DNA of 64,000 nucleotides, from assembly GCF_943192995.1 (NCBI RefSeq), contig NZ_CALPCP010000020.1, positions 1 through 64,000 on the forward strand. The letters are read 5' to 3'. The notes beneath the pieces are model-generated. The model did not search any database. It worked only from the letters and a program-made list of their open reading frames with translations, and had not been told where the DNA came from. The position numbers were made by a program, and so were the translations under genes. Shown in pieces: positions 7,387 through 14,895 of the stretch (positions within the stretch are counted from its first letter, which is position 1; the number at the start of each line of letters is the position of its first letter). The DNA comes from Flintibacter muris (GTDB lineage Bacteria > Bacillota > Clostridia > Oscillospirales > Oscillospiraceae).

Positions 7387-9402
7387 ATGGCTTTCGGAAA
7401 AAAGAAGCTGAATGAAGGAGAACTGGAGGAACTAAAGGACGAAAAGCGCAAGGCAGAGGCGGAGGAGGAAGTCAATAAGGATAACTCACGCCTGGCTGTT
7501 ATGCCGCCGCTGGTACGCCATGGGTTCACCATCATCTCCATCATCGGCATCCTTATCGCGTGCTACTACATGATGCACTTTCGCTGGTTCGGTGTTATGT
7601 CCGCAACCACCTACTATTATACGATCTTCGCTGTATTTGGCTGCAGCGCATTTCTGCTGACCCCTGCGTCTAAAAAATATGAATCCTATATTCCCTGGTT
7701 TGACTATGTGTTGACGCTTCTGGCTTTGGCCATTCCCTTATACTTCGCAGTCCATGGCATTGAGATTAACATGGTCGGCTGGGTGCCTGCCCCTGATACA
7801 TTCAAGCTGGTTATCGCAGTGGTCTACTCTTTGATGTTGCTGGAGATGGTCCGACGGGGTGCGGGCAGAGCATTCTTTGTAATCTGCGTCTTTTTTGGTC
7901 TGTATCCTCTGGTGTGCGAGCATCTGCCCGGTATGCTGGCCGGCATCGGGTTTGACATTAAGACACTGTTCAGTTACTACTGCTACGGTTCTGAAGGTAT
8001 TGCCGGTCTGCCCGGTAACATCACCGGCACCATCCTGATTGGGTTCTTGATGTTTGCCAACCTACTGATCTGTTCCGGTGCCGGCCCCTTCTTTATTGAC
8101 TTGGCCCAGGCGCTGTGCGGCAGGTACCGTGGCGGTACAGCCAAAGTGGCCGTGCTGACCTCCGCCTTTTTTGGGATGCTGTCTGGTTCGCCAATCTCTA
8201 ATGTAGTCTCCTCTGGCTCCATTACAATCCCTGCTATGAAGAAGTCCGGCTATGACGCAGTTTACGCCGGCGGCATTGAGGCTGTGGCAGCTACCGGCGG
8301 CATCTTGATGCCTCCGGTTATGGGCTCGATCGTGTTCGTCATGGTGGCTATGTCTGGATTCACATATGCCCAGGTTATGGTGGCGGCCATATTCCCTGCC
8401 CTGTGTTACTATGGTGGTCTGCTGCTTCAAGTAGACGCTTATGCGGCCAACCATGGTATGAAGGGCCTACCCACAGACCAGTGTCCCAGCGTAAAGGAGA
8501 CACTGAAGCGGGGCTGGTATGTGATCGTCGTTCTTATTTTCCTGTGCGTTGGGCTGGTCTACTTCCGTTGGGGCGAGGTTACCCCCTATTACGCCTCTGG
8601 TCTGCTAATCGCCCTGTCCTGGTTTGACCGGAATCCCAAGAACCGACTTACTCCCAAGAATTTGTATCACGCTTGTGCTCTGATCGGCAAAGCAATCACT
8701 CAAATCTGTGCCCTAATGCTGCCCTTCACCTTTACTATTGCTGGTCTGATCACCACTGGTATGGCTGCCTCTTTTGCCACCAGCATTACCCGTTTGGGCG
8801 GTGAGAGTATCATCTCTGTGGTGGCGCTGACCATTTTGGCCTGTTACCTTATGGGAATGATGGGCATGGATATTGTAGCCTATATGTTCTTTGCCGTGTC
8901 TGTCGCGCCTGCCCTGGTAGGTACCGGCCTGGACAAGATGGCAGTACACCTATTCCTGATCTACTATCCTCTGCTGGCTGTTATTACCCCGCCTGTAGCC
9001 ACAGTGGCCTTCGTAGCGTCCTCTGTGGCTGGAGCTCCCGCTATGAAAACAGGTTGGAAGGCCTGTCAGTTGGGTTGCGTGGTCTACTTTCTGCCCCTCT
9101 ACTTTCTGTACGAACCTGCAATCCTGCTCCAGGGCGGTAATTTGTTGCTGAGCCTGTACCATATGGCCTTTGTGGCGCTGGGCACCTTCATCCTGGCCAG
9201 TGGAATCGGCGGTTATATGATGAAGATGGGCAAGATGCATAGCCGGATAGAACAACTGCTCTTTGCTTTAGGAGGTATTCTGATCGCTTTCCCCCGGACA
9301 GATATCACATTAATTGGTGTGGCCTTTACCGTGGCTGCTTTCCTGGTCCACCGGATCAACAGCAAAAAGCTGTCTGGGGGCTCTGCACCTCAGACTGCAT
9401 AG
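7387..9402 (+). CDS. TRAP transporter fused permease (4TM/12TM, TAXI type)
   Basis: This 671-residue membrane protein fuses the small (DctQ-like, 4 helices) and large (DctM-like, about 12 helices) TRAP subunits, as is usual for TAXI systems. It starts with a charged cytoplasmic stretch of about 35 residues rich in Lys and Glu. Many hydrophobic segments follow, including SGSPISNVVSSGSITIPAM and AVAATGGILMPPVMGSIVF, the conserved pore loops of the DctM domain. It is a sodium- or proton-driven secondary importer working with the preceding lipoprotein. AGGAGG precedes the ATG. Confidence 0.92.
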   Translation: MAFGKKKLNEGELEELKDEKRKAEAEEEVNKDNSRLAVMPPLVRHGFTIISIIGILIACYYMMHFRWFGVMSATTYYYTIFAVFGCSAFLLTPASKKYESYIPWFDYVLTLLALAIPLYFAVHGIEINMVGWVPAPDTFKLVIAVVYSLMLLEMVRRGAGRAFFVICVFFGLYPLVCEHLPGMLAGIGFDIKTLFSYYCYGSEGIAGLPGNITGTILIGFLMFANLLICSGAGPFFIDLAQALCGRYRGGTAKVAVLTSAFFGMLSGSPISNVVSSGSITIPAMKKSGYDAVYAGGIEAVAATGGILMPPVMGSIVFVMVAMSGFTYAQVMVAAIFPALCYYGGLLLQVDAYAANHGMKGLPTDQCPSVKETLKRGWYVIVVLIFLCVGLVYFRWGEVTPYYASGLLIALSWFDRNPKNRLTPKNLYHACALIGKAITQICALMLPFTFTIAGLITTGMAASFATSITRLGGESIISVVALTILACYLMGMMGMDIVAYMFFAVSVAPALVGTGLDKMAVHLFLIYYPLLAVITPPVATVAFVASSVAGAPAMKTGWKACQLGCVVYFLPLYFLYEPAILLQGGNLLLSLYHMAFVALGTFILASGIGGYMMKMGKMHSRIEQLLFALGGILIAFPRTDITLIGVAFTVAAFLVHRINSKKLSGGSAPQTA

Positions 9403-9428
9403 TTTGAAGAAAGGATGGGTGATACAAG

Positions 9429-10226
9429 ATGGAGATTAACACTTTGGGAATGAAGCCTCGGGAAAATTGCTGCCCCCATGCGATCATTCAGAACTTTATC
9501 AATTTTGATTTTACTGTATCCAACATAGAGGCTGCCAAAAAGATGTTCCTGCCAGCCCCTCTGGAACCCAGAGCAGACGAGGACGGCGATATCATCCTGA
9601 CCTGCGGATTTGTGGATTCTGCATTTCCTCCTATGCGGGAGGTGGAGGGGGAAACTCCTGACCCCAACACTACCGAGTTTTCTGAGTGTGCATTGGGCAT
9701 GTCCTGTACGGTGAACGGAAAGCCCAATATTATGAATACCTGGATTTTGTTGGACCACTATGCTGGTGCCCTTCGCCGTGGGTTTAATCGCAGCGTGATT
9801 GATAATTTTTCACGCACTCGAAACCATCCTATGTTAGAGGGTGAGGAGCACATCAGCATTGGCAGCCGGATGTTTGCCACCTGTACCAACGACGGTTCTC
9901 TGTATGCGAGAGCCTCGCTGACTGTAAAAGAAATCCACGACGCCAACTGGCTGGATGAGCACTTTTTCGACTGGGGCCAGCTACGTTACTTGCCGGATAT
10001 GGCCCATGGCGACGATGTTAAGCCCCTGATTCAGCAAGCCTCCCTGTACCATTTCCCGTCCAAGTTTGAGGTGAGCAAGGTCTATGTGGGCGATGGCAAG
10101 CTGGAATTTGGCGATACGCTGTACGGCCTATTCCAGGAGCTGGGCGAGATTAAGATCAAGCGGGCGTTCTTTGTCACCTTTGCCTATACCTACGGCAGCG
10201 AAGAATTCCTGTGCGATGCCAAGTGA
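9429..10226 (+). CDS. Acetoacetate-decarboxylase-like protein, type A, first copy
   Basis: This 265-residue protein resembles the acetoacetate decarboxylase superfamily: LPAPLEP at 41-47, REVEGETPDPNTTEF near 70-84 and the beta-barrel C-terminal half FGDTLYGLFQELGEI. It is most similar by eye to the protein encoded at 11031 (shared LPxPLEP, REVExGExPDPxxTEF, ALRRG/GLRRG and FAYTYGS/FGYCYGS). The YPKK segment that carries the Schiff-base lysine in Clostridium acetoacetate decarboxylase corresponds to IDNFSRTRN here, with no lysine. The activity is therefore unclear. It begins 27 bases after the TRAP permease gene and is followed 12 bases later by a type B copy. Confidence 0.7.
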   Translation: MEINTLGMKPRENCCPHAIIQNFINFDFTVSNIEAAKKMFLPAPLEPRADEDGDIILTCGFVDSAFPPMREVEGETPDPNTTEFSECALGMSCTVNGKPNIMNTWILLDHYAGALRRGFNRSVIDNFSRTRNHPMLEGEEHISIGSRMFATCTNDGSLYARASLTVKEIHDANWLDEHFFDWGQLRYLPDMAHGDDVKPLIQQASLYHFPSKFEVSKVYVGDGKLEFGDTLYGLFQELGEIKIKRAFFVTFAYTYGSEEFLCDAK

Positions 10227-10238
10227 GGAGGGAAGACA

Positions 10239-10997
10239 GTGCAGAATTTTAAATATGTACCCTATGAGCCTATTGTAGGCAACATCCGCAAGGTAGGTGA
10301 GACCGTCTTCCTTGCAGAGCTCAAGATTAACACGTCGGAATTTGCTTCCCGGGTTCCTGAGGGCTTTCAGGTGGTATCCGATAGGGCATATGTAGTGATG
10401 ACAGAGGCATCCCTACGGGACGAGAAGAGCAAGGACTACCCCTTCATCAACCCAATCTATTCGCAATACTACTCCGCCGGGATTCTGGTGGATATAGAGG
10501 CCCGGGGCCATCGGGGTTGGACCTATGCAGTGCGCTACTTTGACAGGGATTGGGCCGTGATGGAGAGCCGTATCAAAGGCTTTGACGCATTCTATGCCAA
10601 CATTCGGACCACCCGTTTCCCCACGGAAATGATGGATTTTTATTACATCCAGGAGGGTAGCCGATTAAAGGCGGTGGCCATTGACGAGGGAACTAAGCCC
10701 ATCAGTCTATGTTTTGATGCGGACAAGCCTGTTGGAGAAATGAGTTTTGATTTCCTTTTTGCCAACCGGATCGGCCTTCGCAAGGTGATGCAGCTGGTGG
10801 AGGAGCGTAAGGGTGAAGCCATCTGTGATGATATCACTCAGGAGATTGTCACGGATATCCGCTATCGGGATGTCTGGCAGGGCCGAGATGTCAAGCTGGT
10901 CTTTAATGCAGAAGAGGTAGGCTCATTTGCTTACGAGGTTCAAAACACCTACTGGTTTATGATGGGCTACAATGCAAAGGGGATCAAAATTCTCTAA
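10239..10997 (+). CDS. Acetoacetate-decarboxylase-like protein, type B, first copy
   Basis: This 252-residue acetoacetate-decarboxylase-like protein is of a second type, paired with the protein encoded at 11825 (shared RDWAV, xxINRF/IRTTRF and a C-terminal YxVQNTYWF/YEIIDAYYF strand). A GTG start follows GAGGAGGG. The region aligned to the catalytic YPKK reads KGFDAFYAN, so the Schiff-base lysine is not at the expected place. It sits immediately after a type A gene, suggesting the A and B proteins form a heteromer or act in sequence. The family call is by pattern and alignment by eye, without profile search. Confidence 0.62.
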   Translation: MQNFKYVPYEPIVGNIRKVGETVFLAELKINTSEFASRVPEGFQVVSDRAYVVMTEASLRDEKSKDYPFINPIYSQYYSAGILVDIEARGHRGWTYAVRYFDRDWAVMESRIKGFDAFYANIRTTRFPTEMMDFYYIQEGSRLKAVAIDEGTKPISLCFDADKPVGEMSFDFLFANRIGLRKVMQLVEERKGEAICDDITQEIVTDIRYRDVWQGRDVKLVFNAEEVGSFAYEVQNTYWFMMGYNAKGIKIL

Positions 10998-11030
10998 GAC
11001 ATCAAAAATAAAGAACGGAGTGAATGTTGA

Positions 11031-11834
11031 ATGCCTGAACTGAATACAAAGGTAAATCCTGCGCCTGGCGAAAAATATGTTATGACGCAAAGCCTCATTA
11101 TGGTTCCCTTCCGCGCAGACCCCAAGAAGCTTCAGGCGCGTATGCTGCCCAAGCCTCTTGAGCCGGTAGGCAAAGGTGATATCGGCTGGGTGTATATGGT
11201 GGATACCGCCATGCCTGGCCTGCGGGAAGTGGAGGACGGTGAACCGCCTGATCCCGACATGACTGAATTCCATGAGCTGGCCATTGGTATGCCTGCCATA
11301 TACAATGGCTTCGAGTTTGGATATATGTCTCAGGTCTGTCTGGACCGCCAGACCGCCGGCCTGCGCCGCGGCATTCTGCGCAATATTACCTATACCCAGA
11401 TGACGGATATCCAGCCTCTGCTGACCGGCCGCAGCGAGCTGAAGGCGGGGACAAAGCTCTATGGCATCTCCCACCGGCCCCATGGCGAGATGGTGTGCAA
11501 GCTGTCCATCGAACTGACCGAACCCTACGATTTTGACGCGCTTCCTGTGGGCTGTCGGAGATTTGCTCATGCCCGGTACCTGAAGGACCCGGCCAACCAA
11601 AATGAACCCTTTGTCAAGGATGTCCCCCTGTTCCAGTTTACCAACGGTCTAGACGGCGTAGACTGCTGGAGGGGAAAGACGACGCTGCAGTTCGGCGGCG
11701 ATTACTATGGCAAGTGGCTGGACCTGGGGGAGATTGAGCCGCTGGACGGTTTCTTCTATAACTTTGGCTACTGCTATGGCAGCGATTCACAGGTAACGCC
11801 TGTTGACGAAAAGGGGGATTGGAAATGGTTTTGA
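11031..11834 (+). CDS. Acetoacetate-decarboxylase-like protein, type A, second copy
   Basis: This 267-residue protein is the closest relative in the window of the type A protein at 9429. It shares MLPKPLEP near 38-45, REVEDGEPPDPDMTEF, LDRQTAGLRRG and a C-terminal LDLGEIEPLDGFFYNFGYCYGS that parallels its partner. The segment matching the catalytic lysine region reads NITYTQMTD. The 3' end overlaps the next type B gene by 10 bases, so the second A-B pair is translationally coupled. The repeated A-B-A-B order looks like duplication of a two-gene unit followed by divergence. Confidence 0.68.
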   Translation: MPELNTKVNPAPGEKYVMTQSLIMVPFRADPKKLQARMLPKPLEPVGKGDIGWVYMVDTAMPGLREVEDGEPPDPDMTEFHELAIGMPAIYNGFEFGYMSQVCLDRQTAGLRRGILRNITYTQMTDIQPLLTGRSELKAGTKLYGISHRPHGEMVCKLSIELTEPYDFDALPVGCRRFAHARYLKDPANQNEPFVKDVPLFQFTNGLDGVDCWRGKTTLQFGGDYYGKWLDLGEIEPLDGFFYNFGYCYGSDSQVTPVDEKGDWKWF

Positions 11835-12589
11835 ACGAGGAGAAAGGAAGAGCCCGTCGACATGTTGCAGAGAACATTATTTCTTTCCGCCTAAAACTTG
11901 ATCCCAAGATAATTGCTCAATATCTTCCTGCTCCCTTCGAAATGAATCGGGAGGGCGAACTTATGATCATGCTTGCGGATTACTATGGGCATGATGAGGA
12001 CATGACAGAGCAGGCTGAAAAGGCCGCCAATTTTGTCTATCCCTACTTTACCACCATGCAGGAGGGGCTTATCAGCATTCCCTGTAAGTTTGAGGGTAGA
12101 CCCGGCAACTATTTGACGAAGATTTGGCAGGATCGAGATTGGGCAGTCCAGCGCGGCCCCATGCTGGGCTATAACACGGAACTGGCTGAGGTCCACATCA
12201 ATCGTTTCCCCGGCCGCCTGCGCAAACTGTATGCCCCTCATGTAGGCAGCAAGATTAAAGGTGTAGTTCGTCAGAATGGAGACAATCTAATCTCCGGCTG
12301 GATCGAACTTACCGAAAAGGTTGTGTATCCGGAAGAGGAATACATGGTCTGCTATGGTCGCCGCCAAGTGGAGGATATGCTGGACCCCACGGGTGAGAAG
12401 TTGATCGACGATATTCTGATCGAATATCACGATTCCGAAATCAAAGGGGATGTCTTCAAGGGACATGGCCATTTGAAGCTGGGCGGCTTTATGGAAAACT
12501 GGGATTACGAGATCATCGACGCTTATTACTTTGAAATAGGATTCTCCACCTCCGGATGGAAAGTTTTGAAGGATCTTAAGCAGAAGTGA
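11825..12589 (+). CDS. Acetoacetate-decarboxylase-like protein, type B, second copy
   Basis: This 254-residue protein aligns best of the four with acetoacetate decarboxylase: YLPAPFE near 33-39, then MQEGLISIPCKFEGRPG, which parallels the TESGQAIPVSFNGVKG block. The catalytic YPKK position reads YNTE (116-119), so the Schiff-base lysine is replaced. The ATG at 11825 lies inside the end of the preceding gene, after AAGGGGG. A TTG two codons upstream is a poorer choice. Loss of the lysine in all four copies argues against simple acetoacetate decarboxylation. Confidence 0.66.
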   Translation: MVLNEEKGRARRHVAENIISFRLKLDPKIIAQYLPAPFEMNREGELMIMLADYYGHDEDMTEQAEKAANFVYPYFTTMQEGLISIPCKFEGRPGNYLTKIWQDRDWAVQRGPMLGYNTELAEVHINRFPGRLRKLYAPHVGSKIKGVVRQNGDNLISGWIELTEKVVYPEEEYMVCYGRRQVEDMLDPTGEKLIDDILIEYHDSEIKGDVFKGHGHLKLGGFMENWDYEIIDAYYFEIGFSTSGWKVLKDLKQK

Positions 12590-12616
12590 CCGTGCAGCGC
12601 AAGCATCATTTAACAT

Positions 12617-12646
12617 GCGGGGGGCAGTGGGGACATCGCCCCCCGC
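12617..12646 (+). terminator. Intra-operon hairpin before the MFS gene
   Basis: A 9-base G+C stem with six consecutive G-C pairs (12617-12625 with 12638-12646) and a 12-base loop is followed by ACTTTTAT. It lies between the last acetoacetate-decarboxylase-like gene and the MFS gene. It may reduce read-through into the distal half of the operon. Confidence 0.6.
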
Positions 12647-12684
12647 ACTTTTATCTGCCGGTCTGTGCCGGCCTGAGGTGGAAA

Positions 12685-13968
12685 ATGAAAATAAAACATT
12701 CCAAGCTGTGGTATTGGCTTACTGTACTCTCGCTATTTTTAGTGATGATGTTCAACTGCGGTGTGGGCTATTATAGCCTTTCGCTGTTTGTAATGCCAAT
12801 CACTAGGACCTTTGGGATCAGCAGCGGTGATTTTGCAGTGGTATATGTCTTTTACGGCATCGGCAGCGCCGCCGCCGCAATGAGTCTGTATAAACTGCTG
12901 AAGCGTATTTCTTTGAAGCAGATGATCATCTTTGGCGGCCTGATTAGCATGGTGGGCTATATTCTCTTTTCCGGTGCTCACAGTCTGGTTTATCTGTTTG
13001 CTGGCGGCATTCTTATTGGCGCCTCCACAGTGTTCTCGGGTACGGCGGCAGTGCAGTTGGTTATTGCGCGCTGGTTCTCCGACCGGCGCAGCCAGATCAC
13101 TGGGCTGGTGGCATCTGCCAGTGGGATTGGCACGGCGATAGGAAGTCCCTTTGTAGGCTGGGTCATCCGCAGCGTGGGTTGGCGGACGGCGTGTTTCATG
13201 ATTGGGGGGCTGGTCGCAATATTTGTGTGTGTCCAGGCTGTTTTCCTGCTGAGGGATGATCCTGGTCATGTGGGCCTGCAGCCTTACACATTGGGACATA
13301 AAAATGAAAATGTCAGTGATGATCCGGATTTGGAAGAGGGCGGAATCGCCCTGCAAGAGGGGATGAGGCGCCCCTACTTCTGGCTGTTTTTCGGGGGAAT
13401 GATTGTGGTAGCAGTGGTCTATCAAATCATTTCTCTGTATCAGTCCACTATTTTAATTGAACGTGGCTTTTCAGAAGAACTGGCGGCAGCTTGCCTTTCG
13501 GTGTTCGCAGTGGTGGATATGTGCTGTAAGGCCAGTGCAGGCATGATTGCAGATCGGTTCGGCTTCCGACTGGTGACGCTGTACTGTGCGGTATGCACTG
13601 CGTCAGCCTTTATTGCAGTAAGGGTGGTGAACGGCACACCAGGGGCAATTCTGTTTTCGGCCCTGCTAGGCTTTTGGCCTACCATCTGTGTGCTGTATGG
13701 TGTGACAGCATCTATCTCCCTATTTGGGAAAAAGCATCTCTCAGAATATATAGGATTTACCCAGACGCTGATGTGCTGTTGTTCCCTGGTGGGTATGCCT
13801 GCGGTCCGTCACTTGTACAACACAGTAGGAACCTTTGGTGGGATCATGAACATTGCCATCGGATTTTTGATGGTCTTCTGTCTTATGATGGTTTTGATGC
13901 TGAGGAAGAAAAATCTATTTGGGATGGAGCTGGCTGAGCCGGCAAATATGGAGAAGGAGAAAACATGA
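12685..13968 (+). CDS. MFS transporter (monocarboxylate/oxalate-formate antiporter-like)
   Basis: This 427-residue protein has about 12 hydrophobic segments. Its MFS signatures are WFSDRRSQITGLVASASGIG between helices 4 and 5 and MIADRFGFRLVTLYC in the second half. The pattern with GxGxAxxSPFVGWVI resembles monocarboxylate and oxalate:formate carriers. The ATG at 12685 after GAGGTGG is preferred over an upstream GTG/TTG-type start that would add non-membrane residues. It overlaps the following amidase gene by 4 bases. As a second carrier in the operon it may export a product acid or import another form of the substrate. Confidence 0.82.
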   Translation: MKIKHSKLWYWLTVLSLFLVMMFNCGVGYYSLSLFVMPITRTFGISSGDFAVVYVFYGIGSAAAAMSLYKLLKRISLKQMIIFGGLISMVGYILFSGAHSLVYLFAGGILIGASTVFSGTAAVQLVIARWFSDRRSQITGLVASASGIGTAIGSPFVGWVIRSVGWRTACFMIGGLVAIFVCVQAVFLLRDDPGHVGLQPYTLGHKNENVSDDPDLEEGGIALQEGMRRPYFWLFFGGMIVVAVVYQIISLYQSTILIERGFSEELAAACLSVFAVVDMCCKASAGMIADRFGFRLVTLYCAVCTASAFIAVRVVNGTPGAILFSALLGFWPTICVLYGVTASISLFGKKHLSEYIGFTQTLMCCCSLVGMPAVRHLYNTVGTFGGIMNIAIGFLMVFCLMMVLMLRKKNLFGMELAEPANMEKEKT

Positions 13969-14687
13969 GCGGACAAATATCCAAGATCTGGGAAGATATT
14001 CTCACAGAAGAAGACCGCATTGTTATCGAAAAGGGAAAATATGGACAGCCAAGAGGTTATGGGAAACGGCCGGTCCTGATGTGTATTGACCTGCAACCCA
14101 ACTACATTGGCAGAGATGCACCCATTACAGAGCAGTTGGAAGAGTGGCCCTCTGGTGGAGGCGCAAAGGCGTGGGTAGGCGTTCGAAATATTATCTCTCT
14201 GCGGGATGCGGCGCGGGAGGCGGGAGTCCCGGTTTTCTATACCCGCAATGTCCAGAACAGGACTGCTCTGTTTGACAATTTTGCAGGAAAGCGGGTTCGG
14301 GATAACAGAAAATTTATAGATGGACACCCCTGTGCAGCTCTTCTAGACTGTGTGCAGCCATGGACAAAGGAGCTTGTAATCCCCAAAAGCTATGCCAGTG
14401 CTTTTTATGGTACCCCCTTGCAGAGCTACCTGACTACCTTGGGCATTGACACAGTTATTATTGTTGGCGGTTCCACCAGCGGCTGTTGCCGCGCTACGGC
14501 GGTAGACGCCGCGAGCCGGAGCTATCACCTGGTCTGTGTGGAGGATTGCCTTTTTGACCGAATCGTGGTCTCCCACAAAGCGGCATTGCTGGATATCTGG
14601 ATGAAGTATGGGGATGTGGTGGACAGTGACAATGTCAAGGAATATTTTGCAAAGCTCAGAAATGGAGAAAATGGAGCAGCCCAATAA
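13965..14687 (+). CDS. Isochorismatase-family amidase (N-carbamoylsarcosine/maleamate amidase-like)
   Basis: This 240-residue cysteine hydrolase has the triad Asp42 (CIDLQ), Lys141 (VIPKSYAS) and Cys174 in GGSTSGCCRATAVDA. That last block is characteristic of N-carbamoylsarcosine amidases and maleamate amidohydrolases rather than true isochorismatases. The family releases ammonia from a half-amide or carbamoyl group. Together with the hydantoinase-type enzyme it would complete conversion of a cyclic imide or ureide to free acid. The ATG overlaps the MFS stop (ATGA). Nicotinamidase is an alternative, but the SGCxRATAVDA block fits the carbamoylsarcosine/maleamate group better. Confidence 0.8.
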   Translation: MSGQISKIWEDILTEEDRIVIEKGKYGQPRGYGKRPVLMCIDLQPNYIGRDAPITEQLEEWPSGGGAKAWVGVRNIISLRDAAREAGVPVFYTRNVQNRTALFDNFAGKRVRDNRKFIDGHPCAALLDCVQPWTKELVIPKSYASAFYGTPLQSYLTTLGIDTVIIVGGSTSGCCRATAVDAASRSYHLVCVEDCLFDRIVVSHKAALLDIWMKYGDVVDSDNVKEYFAKLRNGENGAAQ

Positions 14688-14877
14688 AGACGGATGTGTT
14701 TTGTGCTTGTGCCTCAATGTTACCAGCGGTAGCATCAGACGGGCGGTGGAGGCAGGCGCGAGGACCTTTTCAGAGGTGCAGCAGTATACCCACTGCGCCA
14801 AGAGCTGTGGAATGTGCGCCGATGGGATAAAAGCAGAGTTGACACGCCTGCTAGCAGAAGCTAAGAGGCAGCAGTGA
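14662..14877 (+). CDS. BFD-like [2Fe-2S] protein
   Basis: This protein of about 71 residues consists of one BFD-type iron-sulfur domain. Cys15-x-Cys17 near the N-terminus and Cys49-x2-Cys52 (SCGMC) bracket the helix SIRRAVEAGARTFSEVQQYT. Such domains bind a [2Fe-2S] cluster and pass electrons in bacterioferritin-associated ferredoxin, nitrite reductases and some oxidoreductases. ATG at 14662 or 14671 are both possible, each overlapping the end of the amidase gene. The gene lies directly before a flavoprotein that lacks its NAD(P)H/FAD half, so it may be that enzyme's electron donor (inference). Confidence 0.78.
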   Translation: MEKMEQPNKDGCVLCLCLNVTSGSIRRAVEAGARTFSEVQQYTHCAKSCGMCADGIKAELTRLLAEAKRQQ

Positions 14878-14895
14878 GGATCGGAGGTAGCGGAC

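Noticed and set aside
12586-12684. Longer N-terminus for the MFS protein
   Set aside because: The extension is not membrane-like, spans a G+C hairpin, and ATG 12685 has a ribosome site and the natural first helix.
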